Part shown: positions 23,556 to 32,770 of the stretch, piece by piece
Numbering within the stretch: position 1 is the stretch's first letter
Layout: each line of letters opens with the position of its first letter
Assembly: GCF_000834655.1 (NCBI RefSeq)
Contig: NZ_JXQQ01000049.1
Coordinates: 1 to 64,000, forward strand
Length of the DNA stretch: 64,000 bases
Source of the DNA: Variovorax paradoxus
Lineage (GTDB): Bacteria; Pseudomonadota; Gammaproteobacteria; Burkholderiales; Burkholderiaceae_C
Direction of reading: 5' to 3'
The notes under the pieces: generated by a model
Databases searched by the model: none
Told to the model about the DNA's origin: nothing
What the model saw: the letters and a program-made list of their open reading frames with translations, nothing else
Program-made: the position numbers and the translations under genes

Positions 23556-25037
23556 ATGCCCAACCCGCCAGACTTCGCCGCACTGCTCGAGTCCCCGCTC
23601 GCGAAGGATCGCGACGCCGGCTCGATGCAGCGCCAGCTGCACGAGCGCCTGAAGCGCGCCATCCTCGAGGGCCGCCTCGCCCCGGGCAGCCGGCTGCCCG
23701 GCTCGCGCGCGCTGGCCGAGGCGCTCGCCATCTCTCGCAACACCGTCACCGCCGCCTACGAGCACCTGGCCGCCGAGGGCTACGTGCAGCCCGACCGCCA
23801 GGGCACGCGGGTGACCGAGCTTTCGTCGCCCGCCCTGCCCCTGCCCCGACGTGCGGGCAAACCGGCCGGCACGCCCGCCACCGCGCGGCGCCTGGCAACG
23901 ATCAAGCCCGCCACGCCCTTCACCGAGCCCGACGCGGCCCTGCGCCCCGGCGTGCCCGCGCTGTCGCACTTTCCTGCGGCTGCATGGCGGCGCGCGATCG
24001 ACCGCGCCATCCGCACGGCGAGCCCGGCCACGCTCGGCTACGGCAATCCGCTGGGCGAGCCCCGGCTTCGTGCGGCCATCGCGCGGCACCTGGCGATCGC
24101 GCGCGGCGTGCGGTGCGAGCCGGGGCAGGTCGTCATCGCCGAGGGCGCGCAGGAGGCCATCTCGCTGTGCGTGCGGCTGCTGTCGAACCCCGGCGAGACG
24201 GGCTGGATCGAAGACCCGGGCTACCGCGGCGTGAAGTCGGCCATGCGCGCCGGCGACATGCACATGGTGCCGATACGCGTCGATGCCGAGGGCCTGTGCG
24301 CGAGCGCGCAGGACTGGCGCGACCACCCGCCGCGCCTGATCTACACGACGCCCTCGCACCAGTACCCGGCCGGCGCGGTGCTGAGCATCGCGCGCCGCCT
24401 CGCGCTGATCGCCGAGGCCCGCCAGCACGGCGCATGGATCATCGAAGACGACTACGACAGCGAGTTCCGCCACACCGGCGAGCCCATCGGTGCGATGCAG
24501 GGGCTGGTGGCCGACGCGCCCGTGCTCTACATCGGCACCTTCAGCAAGACGATGTTCCCGTCGCTGCGGCTGGGTTTCCTGGTGCTGCCCGGGGAGTTGG
24601 CGGCTGGCGTGCAGGCCCCGCTCGAGGAAATGCTGCGCGGCGGGCACCGCCACGAGCAGCTGGCCATGGCCGACTTCATCGAGAGTGGGCAGTTCGGCCG
24701 GCACCTGGGCCGCATGCGGCGGCTGTATCGCGACCGTCAGCAGGCGCTGCGCCTGGCGCTGACCCGGCATTTGAAAGTGCCGCACGAGATCGACGGCGGC
24801 CACTGCGGCCTGCACCTGACGGTGCGGCTGCCGCCCCGCTTCGACGACCGCCGGATCGCCGCCGAGGCGCTGCGCCACCACCTGGCGCCCGTGGCGCTGT
24901 CGAGCTTCGCGGTGCAGCCGCTGCCCTCGGACAACGGGCTGGTGCTGGGCTACGGCAATACCTCGGCCGAGCTCTTCGAGCCGCAGGTCAAGCGCCTGTC
25001 GCAGCTGGCGCGCGCCGCGGAACGCAGCGGCGCCTGA
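23556..25037 (+). CDS. MocR family PLP-dependent regulator
   Basis: A 493-residue GntR/MocR fusion. The N-terminal GntR winged helix is at about 25-85 (LHERLKRAILEGRLAPGSRL, SRNTVTAAYEHLAAEGYV). A linker leads to a fold-type-I aminotransferase domain, with the PLP lysine in TFSKTMFPSLRLGF and IIEDDYDSEFR. PdxR-like proteins sense PLP; the target here is likely the divergent GNAT gene. A typical helix-turn-helix plus repeat operator lies in the intergenic gap. Confidence 0.9.
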   Translation: MPNPPDFAALLESPLAKDRDAGSMQRQLHERLKRAILEGRLAPGSRLPGSRALAEALAISRNTVTAAYEHLAAEGYVQPDRQGTRVTELSSPALPLPRRAGKPAGTPATARRLATIKPATPFTEPDAALRPGVPALSHFPAAAWRRAIDRAIRTASPATLGYGNPLGEPRLRAAIARHLAIARGVRCEPGQVVIAEGAQEAISLCVRLLSNPGETGWIEDPGYRGVKSAMRAGDMHMVPIRVDAEGLCASAQDWRDHPPRLIYTTPSHQYPAGAVLSIARRLALIAEARQHGAWIIEDDYDSEFRHTGEPIGAMQGLVADAPVLYIGTFSKTMFPSLRLGFLVLPGELAAGVQAPLEEMLRGGHRHEQLAMADFIESGQFGRHLGRMRRLYRDRQQALRLALTRHLKVPHEIDGGHCGLHLTVRLPPRFDDRRIAAEALRHHLAPVALSSFAVQPLPSDNGLVLGYGNTSAELFEPQVKRLSQLARAAERSGA

Positions 25038-25055
25038 AGCGCCCGCGCGAGCCGG

Positions 25056-25517
25056 CTATTGCGGGCGGCCGGCGTCCCAGCTCAGCAGGCCCAGTTCCAT
25101 CGCCTTGCGGACGGCCCGGGTCCGCGAGTTGACGTCGAGCTTGCGATAGATGCTCTTGATCTGCGTGTCGATGGTGTTGCCCGAGCGGTTGAGCGCCTCG
25201 GCGATCCGGCGGTTGGTCCACCCCTGCGACACCAGCTGCAGCACCTGCAGTTCGCGCGGTGACAACTGCACCGTCGGCAATGCGGGCCCGGCGAGCGGCG
25301 CATCGTGCATGCGCGGTGGCGTCTCGATGGCCGGAGGCCGCGTTTTCGCAGCCGCGGCAATCAGGGCGAGGATGCGGCGCGCGATGCGCGACGGCCCCGG
25401 CGCACCGCCGTGCTCCATGGAAAACATCAGGGCGGCCAGTTCGTCCTCGTTCGCCTCGTTGAAGAGATGACCGACGGCACCGGTGGCGACTGCGGGATCG
25501 GCTTTTCCTGTGGACAT
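25056..25517 (-). CDS. LuxR-type HTH regulator
   Basis: A 153-residue protein whose C-terminal half is a LuxR/FixJ HTH (LSPRELQVLQLVSQGWTNRRIAEAL, in part) ending in the recognition helix (GNTIDTQIKSIYRKL). The N-terminal half (1-75) has no receiver domain and is predicted helical. It therefore acts as a stand-alone DNA-binding protein with an unknown signal. It is convergent with MocR and divergent from the AraC gene, with 194 AT-rich bases between (25518-25711). Confidence 0.85.
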   Translation of the reverse strand: MSTGKADPAVATGAVGHLFNEANEDELAALMFSMEHGGAPGPSRIARRILALIAAAAKTRPPAIETPPRMHDAPLAGPALPTVQLSPRELQVLQLVSQGWTNRRIAEALNRSGNTIDTQIKSIYRKLDVNSRTRAVRKAMELGLLSWDAGRPQ

Positions 25518-25711
25518 TGGGCTACTCGCTCAAGAAATCGGGTTCGGCCATGCAGCCGCGCGGAGGCAAGAGTGGTGGCACGGGTTCGGCGGACTTGACC
25601 GTCCGTCTCAGTTATTGAGAGAATTCCGCCGGTTTTGCGCTTTTTTTAACGGTTTTTTCTGTTCATTGGCGCATTAACTTCGACGTCGCAACTGGCGATT
25701 TCTTCTCTCCC

Positions 25712-26764
25712 ATGAACCTCCCCGGCCCTCGAAGCGCCTCCCCCGCGGCACATGGCGGCGTGGCGCGCAGCCACTTCAGCGTGCTTGGAGAGCCTCAGCA
25801 CCGGCAGCTGCTGGCCTGGCGGGAGCGCGTGGGCCACGTGATCGACGTGCTGCCTTCGAAAGCCGACATCGAGCAACCATTCCGGGCGGAAATCGACCGC
25901 TACAAGGTCGAGGGGCTCCTCTTCACCGACTGCCGCTCCGATGCGATGCTGCTGGAGCGCTCGCTGGCGCGCATCTCCACCGACAGCGTGCGCGACTACG
26001 TGTTCCATGTGTTCGCCGAGGGCGGCGTCGGCGACATCGCGCTGCGCGCCTCGCCGCGGCACAGCGCCCCCGTCGCCGCCTCCACCGCGAAGATCCTCGC
26101 GCTGGACATGAGCCAGCCGGTGCGCATGCGGCGCAGCCACTGCCGGGTCCTCACCTTCTTCGTGCCGGGCTCGATGGTGCAGGAGATCTTTCCCGACCCC
26201 GAGGCCATCCACGGCCGCACGGTCCAGGACGCGACGCCGCTCACGCGGCTGGCGCTCGAACACGTGGCGGCCCTGGGCGCCAACATCTCGGGCATGACCG
26301 CCGCCGCAGCGGACAGCGCCGTGCGCACGGCCGCGCACCTGGTCATCGCCGCCTTCGGCAAGCAGGCGGGCCTGAGCGGCAACGCGCGCTCGGCGGCGCG
26401 CGCCGCGCTCTTCGGCCGGGTGCGCCGCCATATCCAGGCGAACCTGCATAGGGCCGAGCTGACGCCCGAGAGCCTGCTCAACGCGCTGCACCTGTCGCGC
26501 CCGACGGTCTACCGCATGTTCCAGCACGAAGGGGGCCTTGGGGCCTACATCCGCCACCTGCGGCTGCGGCAGGCCGCCGACGAGCTCGCCCGCTACCCGC
26601 ACATGATGGTGACCGACGTGGCCTATGCGGTCGGCTTCAAGAGCGCCTCGGACTTCACCCGCGCCTTTCGCCGGGCCTACGGCATGGCGCCGCAGGAGTT
26701 TCGCGCGCTCGCGCAGACGTACCGGGCCGATCGCCCGGACCCCTGGCAGGCGCCCTCGGCCTAG
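25712..26764 (+). CDS. AraC family transcriptional regulator
   Basis: A 350-residue AraC-type activator. The N-terminal domain (about 20-220) is the AraC-binding-like fold, and the C-terminal two-HTH domain is complete (LTPESLLNALHLSRPTVYRM, then VTDVAYAVGFKSASDFTRAFRRAYG). Its stop overlaps the opposite stop of the adjacent binding-protein gene by four bases (26761-26764). Its target is not certain; the organosulfur locus just downstream is the nearest candidate. Confidence 0.9.
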   Translation: MNLPGPRSASPAAHGGVARSHFSVLGEPQHRQLLAWRERVGHVIDVLPSKADIEQPFRAEIDRYKVEGLLFTDCRSDAMLLERSLARISTDSVRDYVFHVFAEGGVGDIALRASPRHSAPVAASTAKILALDMSQPVRMRRSHCRVLTFFVPGSMVQEIFPDPEAIHGRTVQDATPLTRLALEHVAALGANISGMTAAAADSAVRTAAHLVIAAFGKQAGLSGNARSAARAALFGRVRRHIQANLHRAELTPESLLNALHLSRPTVYRMFQHEGGLGAYIRHLRLRQAADELARYPHMMVTDVAYAVGFKSASDFTRAFRRAYGMAPQEFRALAQTYRADRPDPWQAPSA

Positions 26765-27732
26765 CCCGCGACGCCGAAGCCGGTGTCGAAGGTGCCCTTC
26801 ACGTCGAGCGGCTGCTTGATGAGCCCCACCTGCCGGTAGAAGTCAGCCGTGCCCTGCTGGTCGGCGATGACCTGCGCATCGATGGCCACCCACTTCTGCT
26901 GGCGGCGCTCGAACTGCAGCTTGGCCGCCTCGGGCGGAATGCCGATGATGCGGGCCAGCGCGGCCGAGTAGGCATCGACATTGCGGTACGACCAGAGCTG
27001 CGCCTTCACCACGCGCTGCAAAAAATCCTGCAGCACCGGTCGCTTCGCGGCAATGGCCGCATCGGTCGCGGCAAGGTAGCTCAGGCCCGGCAGCAGCCCG
27101 CGGCCGCTCACCAGCACGCGCGCATGGTGGCTCACCTCGGCCAGCGCGGTGTAGGGCTCCCAGGTGGCCCAGGCATCGACCGAGCCCTGCGTGAGCGCGA
27201 GCTTGGCGTCGGCCGGCGCGAGGAAGCGGATGTTCACCTCTTCCGGCTTCAAGCCCGCCGCGGTGATGGCCTTGAGCGTCACGTAGTGGCCGATGGAGCC
27301 GCGGTTCGTCGCGATGCTCTTGCCCTTGAGGTCGGCCGCGGTCTTGAGCGCGGAGTCGGGCCGCACGAGCACGGCGGTGCCGTAGGAGTCGGAGCGGTTC
27401 GCGCCGATGGCTTTGACGCGCGTGCCGGCGGCCAGCGCGAAGATGAGCGGTGCATCGCCGATCGGGCCCGAATCGACCGCCGCCGCATTGAGCGCTTCGG
27501 CGAGCGGCGCGGCCGCGGGAAATTCGGACCACTGGATGTCGTAGCCGAGGCCTTCGAGCCCGTTGGCCGCTTCGAGCAGGGCGCGCAGCCCGCCCTTCTG
27601 GTCGCCGGCCTTGAGCACCGGGCGGCCCTGTGCACGGGCCGGCAGCGAGAAGGCGGGCAAGGCGGCGGCCGTGGCGGCGGCGAGGCCCTGGGAAAGGAGC
27701 TTGCGGCGTGAGGGGTCGAGGTGCGAAGTCAT
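26761..27732 (-). CDS. ABC transporter substrate-binding protein, sulfonate/nitrate/taurine type
   Basis: A 323-residue periplasmic binding protein of the SsuA/TauA-like superfamily. A twin-arginine-like signal (SRRKLLSQGLAAATAAALPA) precedes the mature part. The core motifs GDQKGGLRALLEAA and NRGSIGHYVTLKAI are shared with the paralogue at 36437, so these two bind related ligands. It is the last gene of the minus-strand transport operon. The exact ligand is not determined by the sequence. Confidence 0.88.
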   Translation of the reverse strand: MTSHLDPSRRKLLSQGLAAATAAALPAFSLPARAQGRPVLKAGDQKGGLRALLEAANGLEGLGYDIQWSEFPAAAPLAEALNAAAVDSGPIGDAPLIFALAAGTRVKAIGANRSDSYGTAVLVRPDSALKTAADLKGKSIATNRGSIGHYVTLKAITAAGLKPEEVNIRFLAPADAKLALTQGSVDAWATWEPYTALAEVSHHARVLVSGRGLLPGLSYLAATDAAIAAKRPVLQDFLQRVVKAQLWSYRNVDAYSAALARIIGIPPEAAKLQFERRQQKWVAIDAQVIADQQGTADFYRQVGLIKQPLDVKGTFDTGFGVAG

Positions 27733-27766
27733 GGGTTCTCCGGGTTTGGTCGAGGTCAAGAAAAAA

Positions 27767-28927
27767 TCAGTGGATGAAACCGCCCTTGACGAAGCGCACC
27801 GGCTCCGCGTCCATGCGGGCGATGAGTGCGCCGAGGCCATCGGCAGGTGATGCGGCGCTCTTCGCAGAAGCGGGCGCGCGCTCGCTGCGGCACAGCAGGT
27901 CGTCGTCGGACCAGCCCGCCTTGCCGGGCTCGCCGCGTGCACGCAGCCAGCCGTCGCGGTCGGCAATGAGTTGCGTGCCGGCGAGGCGGTCGGTGCCGGC
28001 GATCAGCGCCAGGGCCTCCCAGGCCGCGGGCGAGTCGGCCACGCAGTCGGCGGTCTTCGCGGTCAGCGAAGGCGAAGGCGAGACCAGCTGGACGGTGACG
28101 AGCCGCGGGTCTTCCGTGGGTGCGGTGTCGCCCGCCACGATGCGCACGCGCTGCCCGCGCCAGCTCGCGAGCAGCCGCGGCGCCTGCGCGCCGCAGCGCA
28201 CCGCCATGTCGGGCAGGCCGATGGGCTGCGGCCAGTTGCCGAGCGCGCGCAGGCTCTGGCCCGCGCCCTGCGCCTTCATGTAGTCGATCAGCGCCCAGGC
28301 GTCGGCCTCGTCGAGCTGGCCGCCGAAGCCGGGCATCGTGGATCGCTTCTGCTGCGCATCGCGGGTGCCGTGAAGAATGCGCCAGAGCAGGTCGCCATCG
28401 GCGCGCCGCCACAGCAGCGGGCCGCTCAGGTTAGGCGGCCACACCGCGAGCGAGGCTGCGAGCGGCCCCTCGCCCTGGCCGTCCGCGCCATGGCACGCCA
28501 CGCAGTTCTGCGCGTAGAGCACGCGGCCCTTGGCGATGGAGGTGGCCGTGAAACCTGTCGGCGAAGACTGGAAGCTCGTCGGCGTGGCCGGCACCAGCAC
28601 CACATGCGCCTCGGGCCATGGCGCGGCGACGAGCAGCATCGGCACCAGCGCCAGAACGTAGAAGCGCCGGCGCCGCCAGAACAGCGCGACCAGCAAGGCC
28701 AGCGCCGCGACGGCAACGCACGCGAGCGTCCACGCAAGGCCGCGCGCCTGGCCCAGGTCGATCAGCAGGTTCTCGCCCGACAGGCGCCGCGCCCATGGCC
28801 ACGCCGGCTGGCCATGCACCTGCGCCGCGAGCCCGAGCGCATCGAGCACCCGCAGCAGTTGCAGTTGCGCGCCCTGGAGCAGGCCGATCAGCAGGTTGAG
28901 CCAATCGGCCTCGGGCGTGCTGTTCAT
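27767..28927 (-). CDS. Membrane-anchored cytochrome c protein
   Basis: A 386-residue protein with two predicted spans (about 66-84 and 90-104), then a class I cytochrome c domain with C142-V-A-C145-H146 haem attachment and a later STMPGFGG that can supply the Met ligand. The C-terminal region (about 240-386) has no recognised domain. The second half lies outside the membrane, presumably periplasmic. It sits between the ATPase gene (1-base gap) and a binding-protein gene (34-base gap), an unusual place for a cytochrome. Confidence 0.85.
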   Translation of the reverse strand: MNSTPEADWLNLLIGLLQGAQLQLLRVLDALGLAAQVHGQPAWPWARRLSGENLLIDLGQARGLAWTLACVAVAALALLVALFWRRRRFYVLALVPMLLVAAPWPEAHVVLVPATPTSFQSSPTGFTATSIAKGRVLYAQNCVACHGADGQGEGPLAASLAVWPPNLSGPLLWRRADGDLLWRILHGTRDAQQKRSTMPGFGGQLDEADAWALIDYMKAQGAGQSLRALGNWPQPIGLPDMAVRCGAQAPRLLASWRGQRVRIVAGDTAPTEDPRLVTVQLVSPSPSLTAKTADCVADSPAAWEALALIAGTDRLAGTQLIADRDGWLRARGEPGKAGWSDDDLLCRSERAPASAKSAASPADGLGALIARMDAEPVRFVKGGFIH

Positions 28928-28928
28928 G

Positions 28929-29723
28929 TCACCAGGTGGCGTCGAGCCCCAGGTGCCGGAGCGCCTCGTGGCGCAGCTCGGCAAGCCGCGCATGGCCGCG
29001 ATGCCGCGGATACGGCAGGTCGACCACGATCTCCGCGGCAATGCGCGCGGGCCGGTCGCTCAGCACGATCACGCGGTTGGCCAGGAACAGCGCCTCTTCC
29101 ACGTCGTGCGTGACCAGCAGCGCCGAGAAGCCTGCGCGCTGCCAGAGGTTGACCAGCTCGCTCTGCATCGCGATGCGCGTGAGCGAGTCGAGCTTGCCGA
29201 GCGGTTCGTCGAGCACCAGCAGCTGCGGGTCGTTGACCAGCGCGCGCGCCAGCGTCACGCGCTGCGCCATGCCGCCCGAAAGCTGGTGCGGAAAGGCCTT
29301 GGCGAAGTCGGTGAGACCGACGAGCTTGAGCGCCTCGTCGACCCGCCCGCGCTGCGCCTTGAGCACGCCGCGCGCCTGCAGGCCGAGCGCCACGTTGTCC
29401 CACACGCTGCGCCACGGGTAGAGCGTCGGGTCCTGGAAGACGACGATGCGCGACGGGTCGGGCCGGGTGATCGGCACATCGTCCTGCGTGATGCGGCCGG
29501 CGGTGGCGGGCTCCAGGCCCGCGACCAGCCGCAGCAGCGTCGACTTGCCGCAGCCGCTCGGGCCGAGCAGCGCGACGAATTCGCCGGGCCCCACCGTGAG
29601 GTCGATGTCATCGAGCACCTGCAGCGGCCCCGCCGGCACGTCGAACCAGTGGCTTACGCCGCGGATGTCGATGTGCGCGCCGGCCTGGCGCACGCTCGCA
29701 TCGGGAATGGCGGCGGCTACCAC
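28929..29723 (-). CDS. ABC transporter ATPase, SsuB/TauB type
   Basis: A 264-residue ABC ATPase that energises the adjacent permease. All motifs are present: Walker A GPSGCGKST (54-62), Q-loop VFQDPTLYPW, signature LSGGMAQR, Walker B LLVLDEPLG and switch VTHDVEEA. A GTG at 29723 overlaps the permease stop by seven bases. It is similar to sulfonate/nitrate/taurine ATPases. Confidence 0.93.
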   Translation of the reverse strand: MVAAAIPDASVRQAGAHIDIRGVSHWFDVPAGPLQVLDDIDLTVGPGEFVALLGPSGCGKSTLLRLVAGLEPATAGRITQDDVPITRPDPSRIVVFQDPTLYPWRSVWDNVALGLQARGVLKAQRGRVDEALKLVGLTDFAKAFPHQLSGGMAQRVTLARALVNDPQLLVLDEPLGKLDSLTRIAMQSELVNLWQRAGFSALLVTHDVEEALFLANRVIVLSDRPARIAAEIVVDLPYPRHRGHARLAELRHEALRHLGLDATW

Positions 29724-30799
29724 TTCACGGTCCCCTTCTGCCACGACAGCACGCGGTCGCGCACCTTGAAGAGCAGCGTGATGAGGCCCGAGCAGAGCGC
29801 CGCCATCACGATGAGCGCGGCGTACATGTTCGAGTACGAGGCCCAGCCCTGCGCCCACGACAGGTAGAAACCGAGGCCCGCCTTCACGCCCATCATCTCG
29901 GCGGTCACGAGCACCGAGAACGCGGCGCCCAGCCCCATGAAGAGGCCGACGAACACCTGCGGGAGCGCCGCGGGAATCGCCACGCGCAGCACCAGGAAGC
30001 GTTCGCTCGCGCCCATGGTGCGCGCCACGTCGTAGTAGTTGCGGTTGACGCCGGCCACGCCCGACCAGGTGAGCACCGCGACCGGAAAGCCCGTGGCGAG
30101 CGCGATCAGGAACACCGCCGCCGCATAGCTCGATGGAAAGAAGAAGAACGCGAGCGGCAGCAGCGCCGAGGCCGGCACCGGCCCGACGAATCGCAGCACC
30201 GGATGCACCCAGTAGCCCGCGATGCGCGACCAGCCGATGGTCACGCCCGTGAGAAAGCCCGCGAGCGCGCCGAGCACGAAACCGTGGGCGAGCAGGCGTG
30301 CCGAATGCAGCAGGCTTTCGCCGAGGCGGCGCCAGTCGTCGATGTAGGTCTCGACCAGGCTCTGCGGCGGCGCGAAGAACGGCGTGGGGAGCAGCGCGAG
30401 CTTGGCGGTCGCGATTTCCCAGATCGCGAAGAGCACCGGCAGCGCGACGAGCCACGGACCCGCGGGCCGCAGCACGCGCGACACGCGGCCGGCGCGCGAA
30501 CCGAGCAGCGCGACGACCAGCACCAGCGCACCCACGGCGATGGCGGCGATACCGAACTCGTCGGTGTAGGCCCAGTCGCTGAACCCCACCGCCTTGTTCG
30601 GCCAGTAGATCGTGAGCAGGCCCAGCGCGAGCCACGCAACCGCGGCGGCGAATCCGCTGCGCCACACGGGCGGGGTTGCCTGGGTACGGAACGGCGTCGA
30701 GGCGGGAGCCGCGGTGCGCTCGGGCGCCGCTGCCCCCACCCTTGCCCTTCCCCGGAAGGGGAGGGAATCGAAGCCCAAGGCGGGGTCGGGGGTGCTCAT
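29717..30799 (-). CDS. ABC transporter permease, SsuC/TauC type, with repeat-derived N-terminus
   Basis: A 360-residue permease with about six or seven spans and the binding-protein-dependent transport domain in the C-terminal half (about 160-345), including the EAA-type loop (MGASERFLVLRVAIPAALPQ). The first 40 residues (FDSLPFRGRARVG) come from a CCCTTCCCC-GGAA-GGGGAGGG repeat unit that also occurs intergenically at 32771-32878, and are not homologous to other permeases. A shorter start may be used. The start overlaps the binding-protein stop by four bases. Confidence 0.9.
   Translation of the reverse strand: MSTPDPALGFDSLPFRGRARVGAAAPERTAAPASTPFRTQATPPVWRSGFAAAVAWLALGLLTIYWPNKAVGFSDWAYTDEFGIAAIAVGALVLVVALLGSRAGRVSRVLRPAGPWLVALPVLFAIWEIATAKLALLPTPFFAPPQSLVETYIDDWRRLGESLLHSARLLAHGFVLGALAGFLTGVTIGWSRIAGYWVHPVLRFVGPVPASALLPLAFFFFPSSYAAAVFLIALATGFPVAVLTWSGVAGVNRNYYDVARTMGASERFLVLRVAIPAALPQVFVGLFMGLGAAFSVLVTAEMMGVKAGLGFYLSWAQGWASYSNMYAALIVMAALCSGLITLLFKVRDRVLSWQKGTVKW
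30745..30765. repeat. GC-rich hairpin repeat inside the permease start
   Basis: CCCTTCCCC-GGAA-GGGGAGGG forms a hairpin. It is one arm of the same repeat family found at 32771-32878, here read in-frame into the permease N-terminus. Confidence 0.7.
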
Positions 30800-31797
30800 G
30801 CCAGCGGATCGAAAGAGACGTGCTCGGCGAAGCGCACCGGGTCGGTGGTCTTCTTGAGCACGCCGACGCCGCGGAAATCGCGCGCGTAGAACTCCACCTC
30901 GTCGCGCAGGTTCTTGCCCAGCGGATGGTGGTTGTGCGTGAGCGTGCCCAGCAGCGCGCGCAGGTCTTCGATCGGCACCTTGGGCGAGTACTTGGCGAAG
31001 AGCTTGGCCGATTCGTTCGGGTTCTCGGCCACGTAGTCCGACGCCTGCGCGATGGAGCGCACCAGCGCCGCGACGGTCGGCTTGTCCTTGCGCACCAGTT
31101 CGCCGCGCGCACCGACGATGCAGCAGACCTTGTCCTTGTATTCGCCCGAGAGGTTGCTCGCCACTTCGACGAACGTGCCCTTGTTGCGCTTCTCGATCAG
31201 GTAGACGTTCGGGTCGCCGTCGGCAATGGCGTGGATCTCGCCCTTCTGCACCGCGATGTCGAGCAGGTCGGCCGGGTACTGGCGCCAGGTGACGTCGCGG
31301 TCGGCGTCGATGCCGTTCTTGGCCAGCAGGATCGAGAAGAAGTTCTTGCCCGGGCTCGCGATGTCCGACACCCCGATGATCTTGCCCTTCAGGCTCGCGA
31401 GGTTGGTCACGCCCGCGGCCTTGGCGCCCACCAGGCGCACGCACCCGCCGTGCGAGCTGCCGACGATCTTCACGTCGAAGCCCGACTCCAGCGGCTTGAG
31501 CCAGCGGTGGATCATGCCCACCGCCGCATCGGCCTTCGCGGTGGCGAGCGATTCGAGCAGCTGGTCGGTGGAGCCGGTGTAGTTGATCAGGTCCACCTGC
31601 AATCCGTTGCGCTCGAAGTAGCCGCGCTCCTGCGCCACCACCACCGGCGAGAGGCAGAACGCGGTGGCGTTCCATGCGAAGGTGAGCTTGCGCGCCTGCT
31701 GCGAGAACGCCTGCGAGGCGATCAGGCCGCCCGAGGCAACCACGGCGGCGGCGCCGCCTGCTCGCAATACGCTGCGGCGGGAAAGGGATGCGGTCAT
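30796..31797 (-). CDS. ABC transporter substrate-binding protein
   Basis: A 333-residue binding protein of the SsuA/ThiY-like superfamily. A twin-arginine signal is visible (SRRSVLRAGGAAAVVASGGL). It contains VVAQERGYFERNGLQVDLI, the typical first strand, and IGVSDIASPGKNF. Its ATG is at 31797 and its stop overlaps the permease start (ATGA), so both are cotranslated. This is probably the main ligand receptor of this transporter. Confidence 0.9.
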   Translation of the reverse strand: MTASLSRRSVLRAGGAAAVVASGGLIASQAFSQQARKLTFAWNATAFCLSPVVVAQERGYFERNGLQVDLINYTGSTDQLLESLATAKADAAVGMIHRWLKPLESGFDVKIVGSSHGGCVRLVGAKAAGVTNLASLKGKIIGVSDIASPGKNFFSILLAKNGIDADRDVTWRQYPADLLDIAVQKGEIHAIADGDPNVYLIEKRNKGTFVEVASNLSGEYKDKVCCIVGARGELVRKDKPTVAALVRSIAQASDYVAENPNESAKLFAKYSPKVPIEDLRALLGTLTHNHHPLGKNLRDEVEFYARDFRGVGVLKKTTDPVRFAEHVSFDPLA

Positions 31798-31830
31798 GTG
31801 CGGGTTCCGGAAGGTGTCATGCGATCGGAA

Positions 31831-31890
31831 CCGTTCGGGCCGAGCTTGTCGAAGCCTTGCGCGGCGCTTCGACAAGCTCGGCGTGAACGG
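31831..31890. repeat. TTCGACAAGCTCGG hairpin repeat
   Basis: Two 25-base arms (31831-31855 and 31866-31890) pair at 23 of 25 positions around a 10-base loop. The core GCTTCGACAAGCTCGG is a dispersed intergenic palindrome I recall from Comamonadaceae genomes. It separates the binding-protein gene from the aldolase gene and may act as a terminator or mRNA-stabilising element. Confidence 0.8.
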
Positions 31891-31912
31891 TTTTATTGAA
31901 CGGGTCCTGGTG

Positions 31913-32737
31913 TCAATCCAGCAGCTCGGGCTCGGCCTCGACCAAGCCTTCATAGAGGCTGTAGAAGGAATGGATGGCCCCCTCCGGGCCGCCGATCTGG
32001 CTGTGCGTGTGGCGCGCGGTGTCCTCGTCGATCGGCTGCGGCTTGCCGGCCGCCTCGGCGAGAAGCTGCGTGTGGCAGGCGTTGTCCAGAGCGATGTACC
32101 ACCACGCGGCGGCTTCCACCGTCGGACCCGCGGTCAGGATGCCGTGGTTCTTGAGGATCGCGCCCTTCTTGTCGCCCAGCGCCTGGGCGATGCGGTCGCC
32201 CTCGCTGGTGTCGACCACCATGCCGGTGAAGTCGTCGAACAGCGCCACGTCGTCGTGGAACACGCAGCTGTCCTGCGTGATCGTGTCCAGCTTGCGGCCG
32301 AGCGTGGACCAGGCCTTGCCGTAGGTCGAGTGCGTGTGGGCGGCGGCCACGATCTTCGGGTTGTGCTCGTGGATCGCGGCGTGGATCGCGAAGGCGGCCT
32401 TGTTGAGCGGCTTGTCGCCGATCACGGTCTCGCCCTTCGAATTGACCAGCAGCAGGTCGGACACCTTGATGCGCGAGAAATGAATGCCCAGCGGGTTGAC
32501 CCAGAAGTGATCGGAAAGCTCGGGGTCGCGCGCGGTGATGTGGCCGGCCAGGCCCTGCGCGAAGCCGAAGCGCGCGAACAGGCGGAAGGCCCCCGCCAGG
32601 CGCTCCTGCCGATGGCGGCGCTCGGCCTGCACGCTGGTGCGCGGCGGGACCGGGTCGAACCAGTATTTCTGCTGGGGGTTGGGGTTGAGCTTGAGCGGCT
32701 GGGCCGCGTTGCGGTCGATGGAAAGAACGGCACTCAT
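31913..32737 (-). CDS. Class II aldolase/adducin family protein
   Basis: A 274-residue class II aldolase/adducin-fold protein, a metal-dependent family that includes fuculose-phosphate aldolase. The zinc-ligand motif AAHTHSTYG is present, with a further His in the LKNHGILTAG segment. The start at 32737 (MSAVLSID) is chosen because homology begins there. The substrate is unknown; in this locus it may process a carbonyl product of C-S bond cleavage. Confidence 0.85.
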   Translation of the reverse strand: MSAVLSIDRNAAQPLKLNPNPQQKYWFDPVPPRTSVQAERRHRQERLAGAFRLFARFGFAQGLAGHITARDPELSDHFWVNPLGIHFSRIKVSDLLLVNSKGETVIGDKPLNKAAFAIHAAIHEHNPKIVAAAHTHSTYGKAWSTLGRKLDTITQDSCVFHDDVALFDDFTGMVVDTSEGDRIAQALGDKKGAILKNHGILTAGPTVEAAAWWYIALDNACHTQLLAEAAGKPQPIDEDTARHTHSQIGGPEGAIHSFYSLYEGLVEAEPELLD

Positions 32738-32770
32738 GGGGATTCCTCGTATTCGGTTTCTGGTTTTGCT

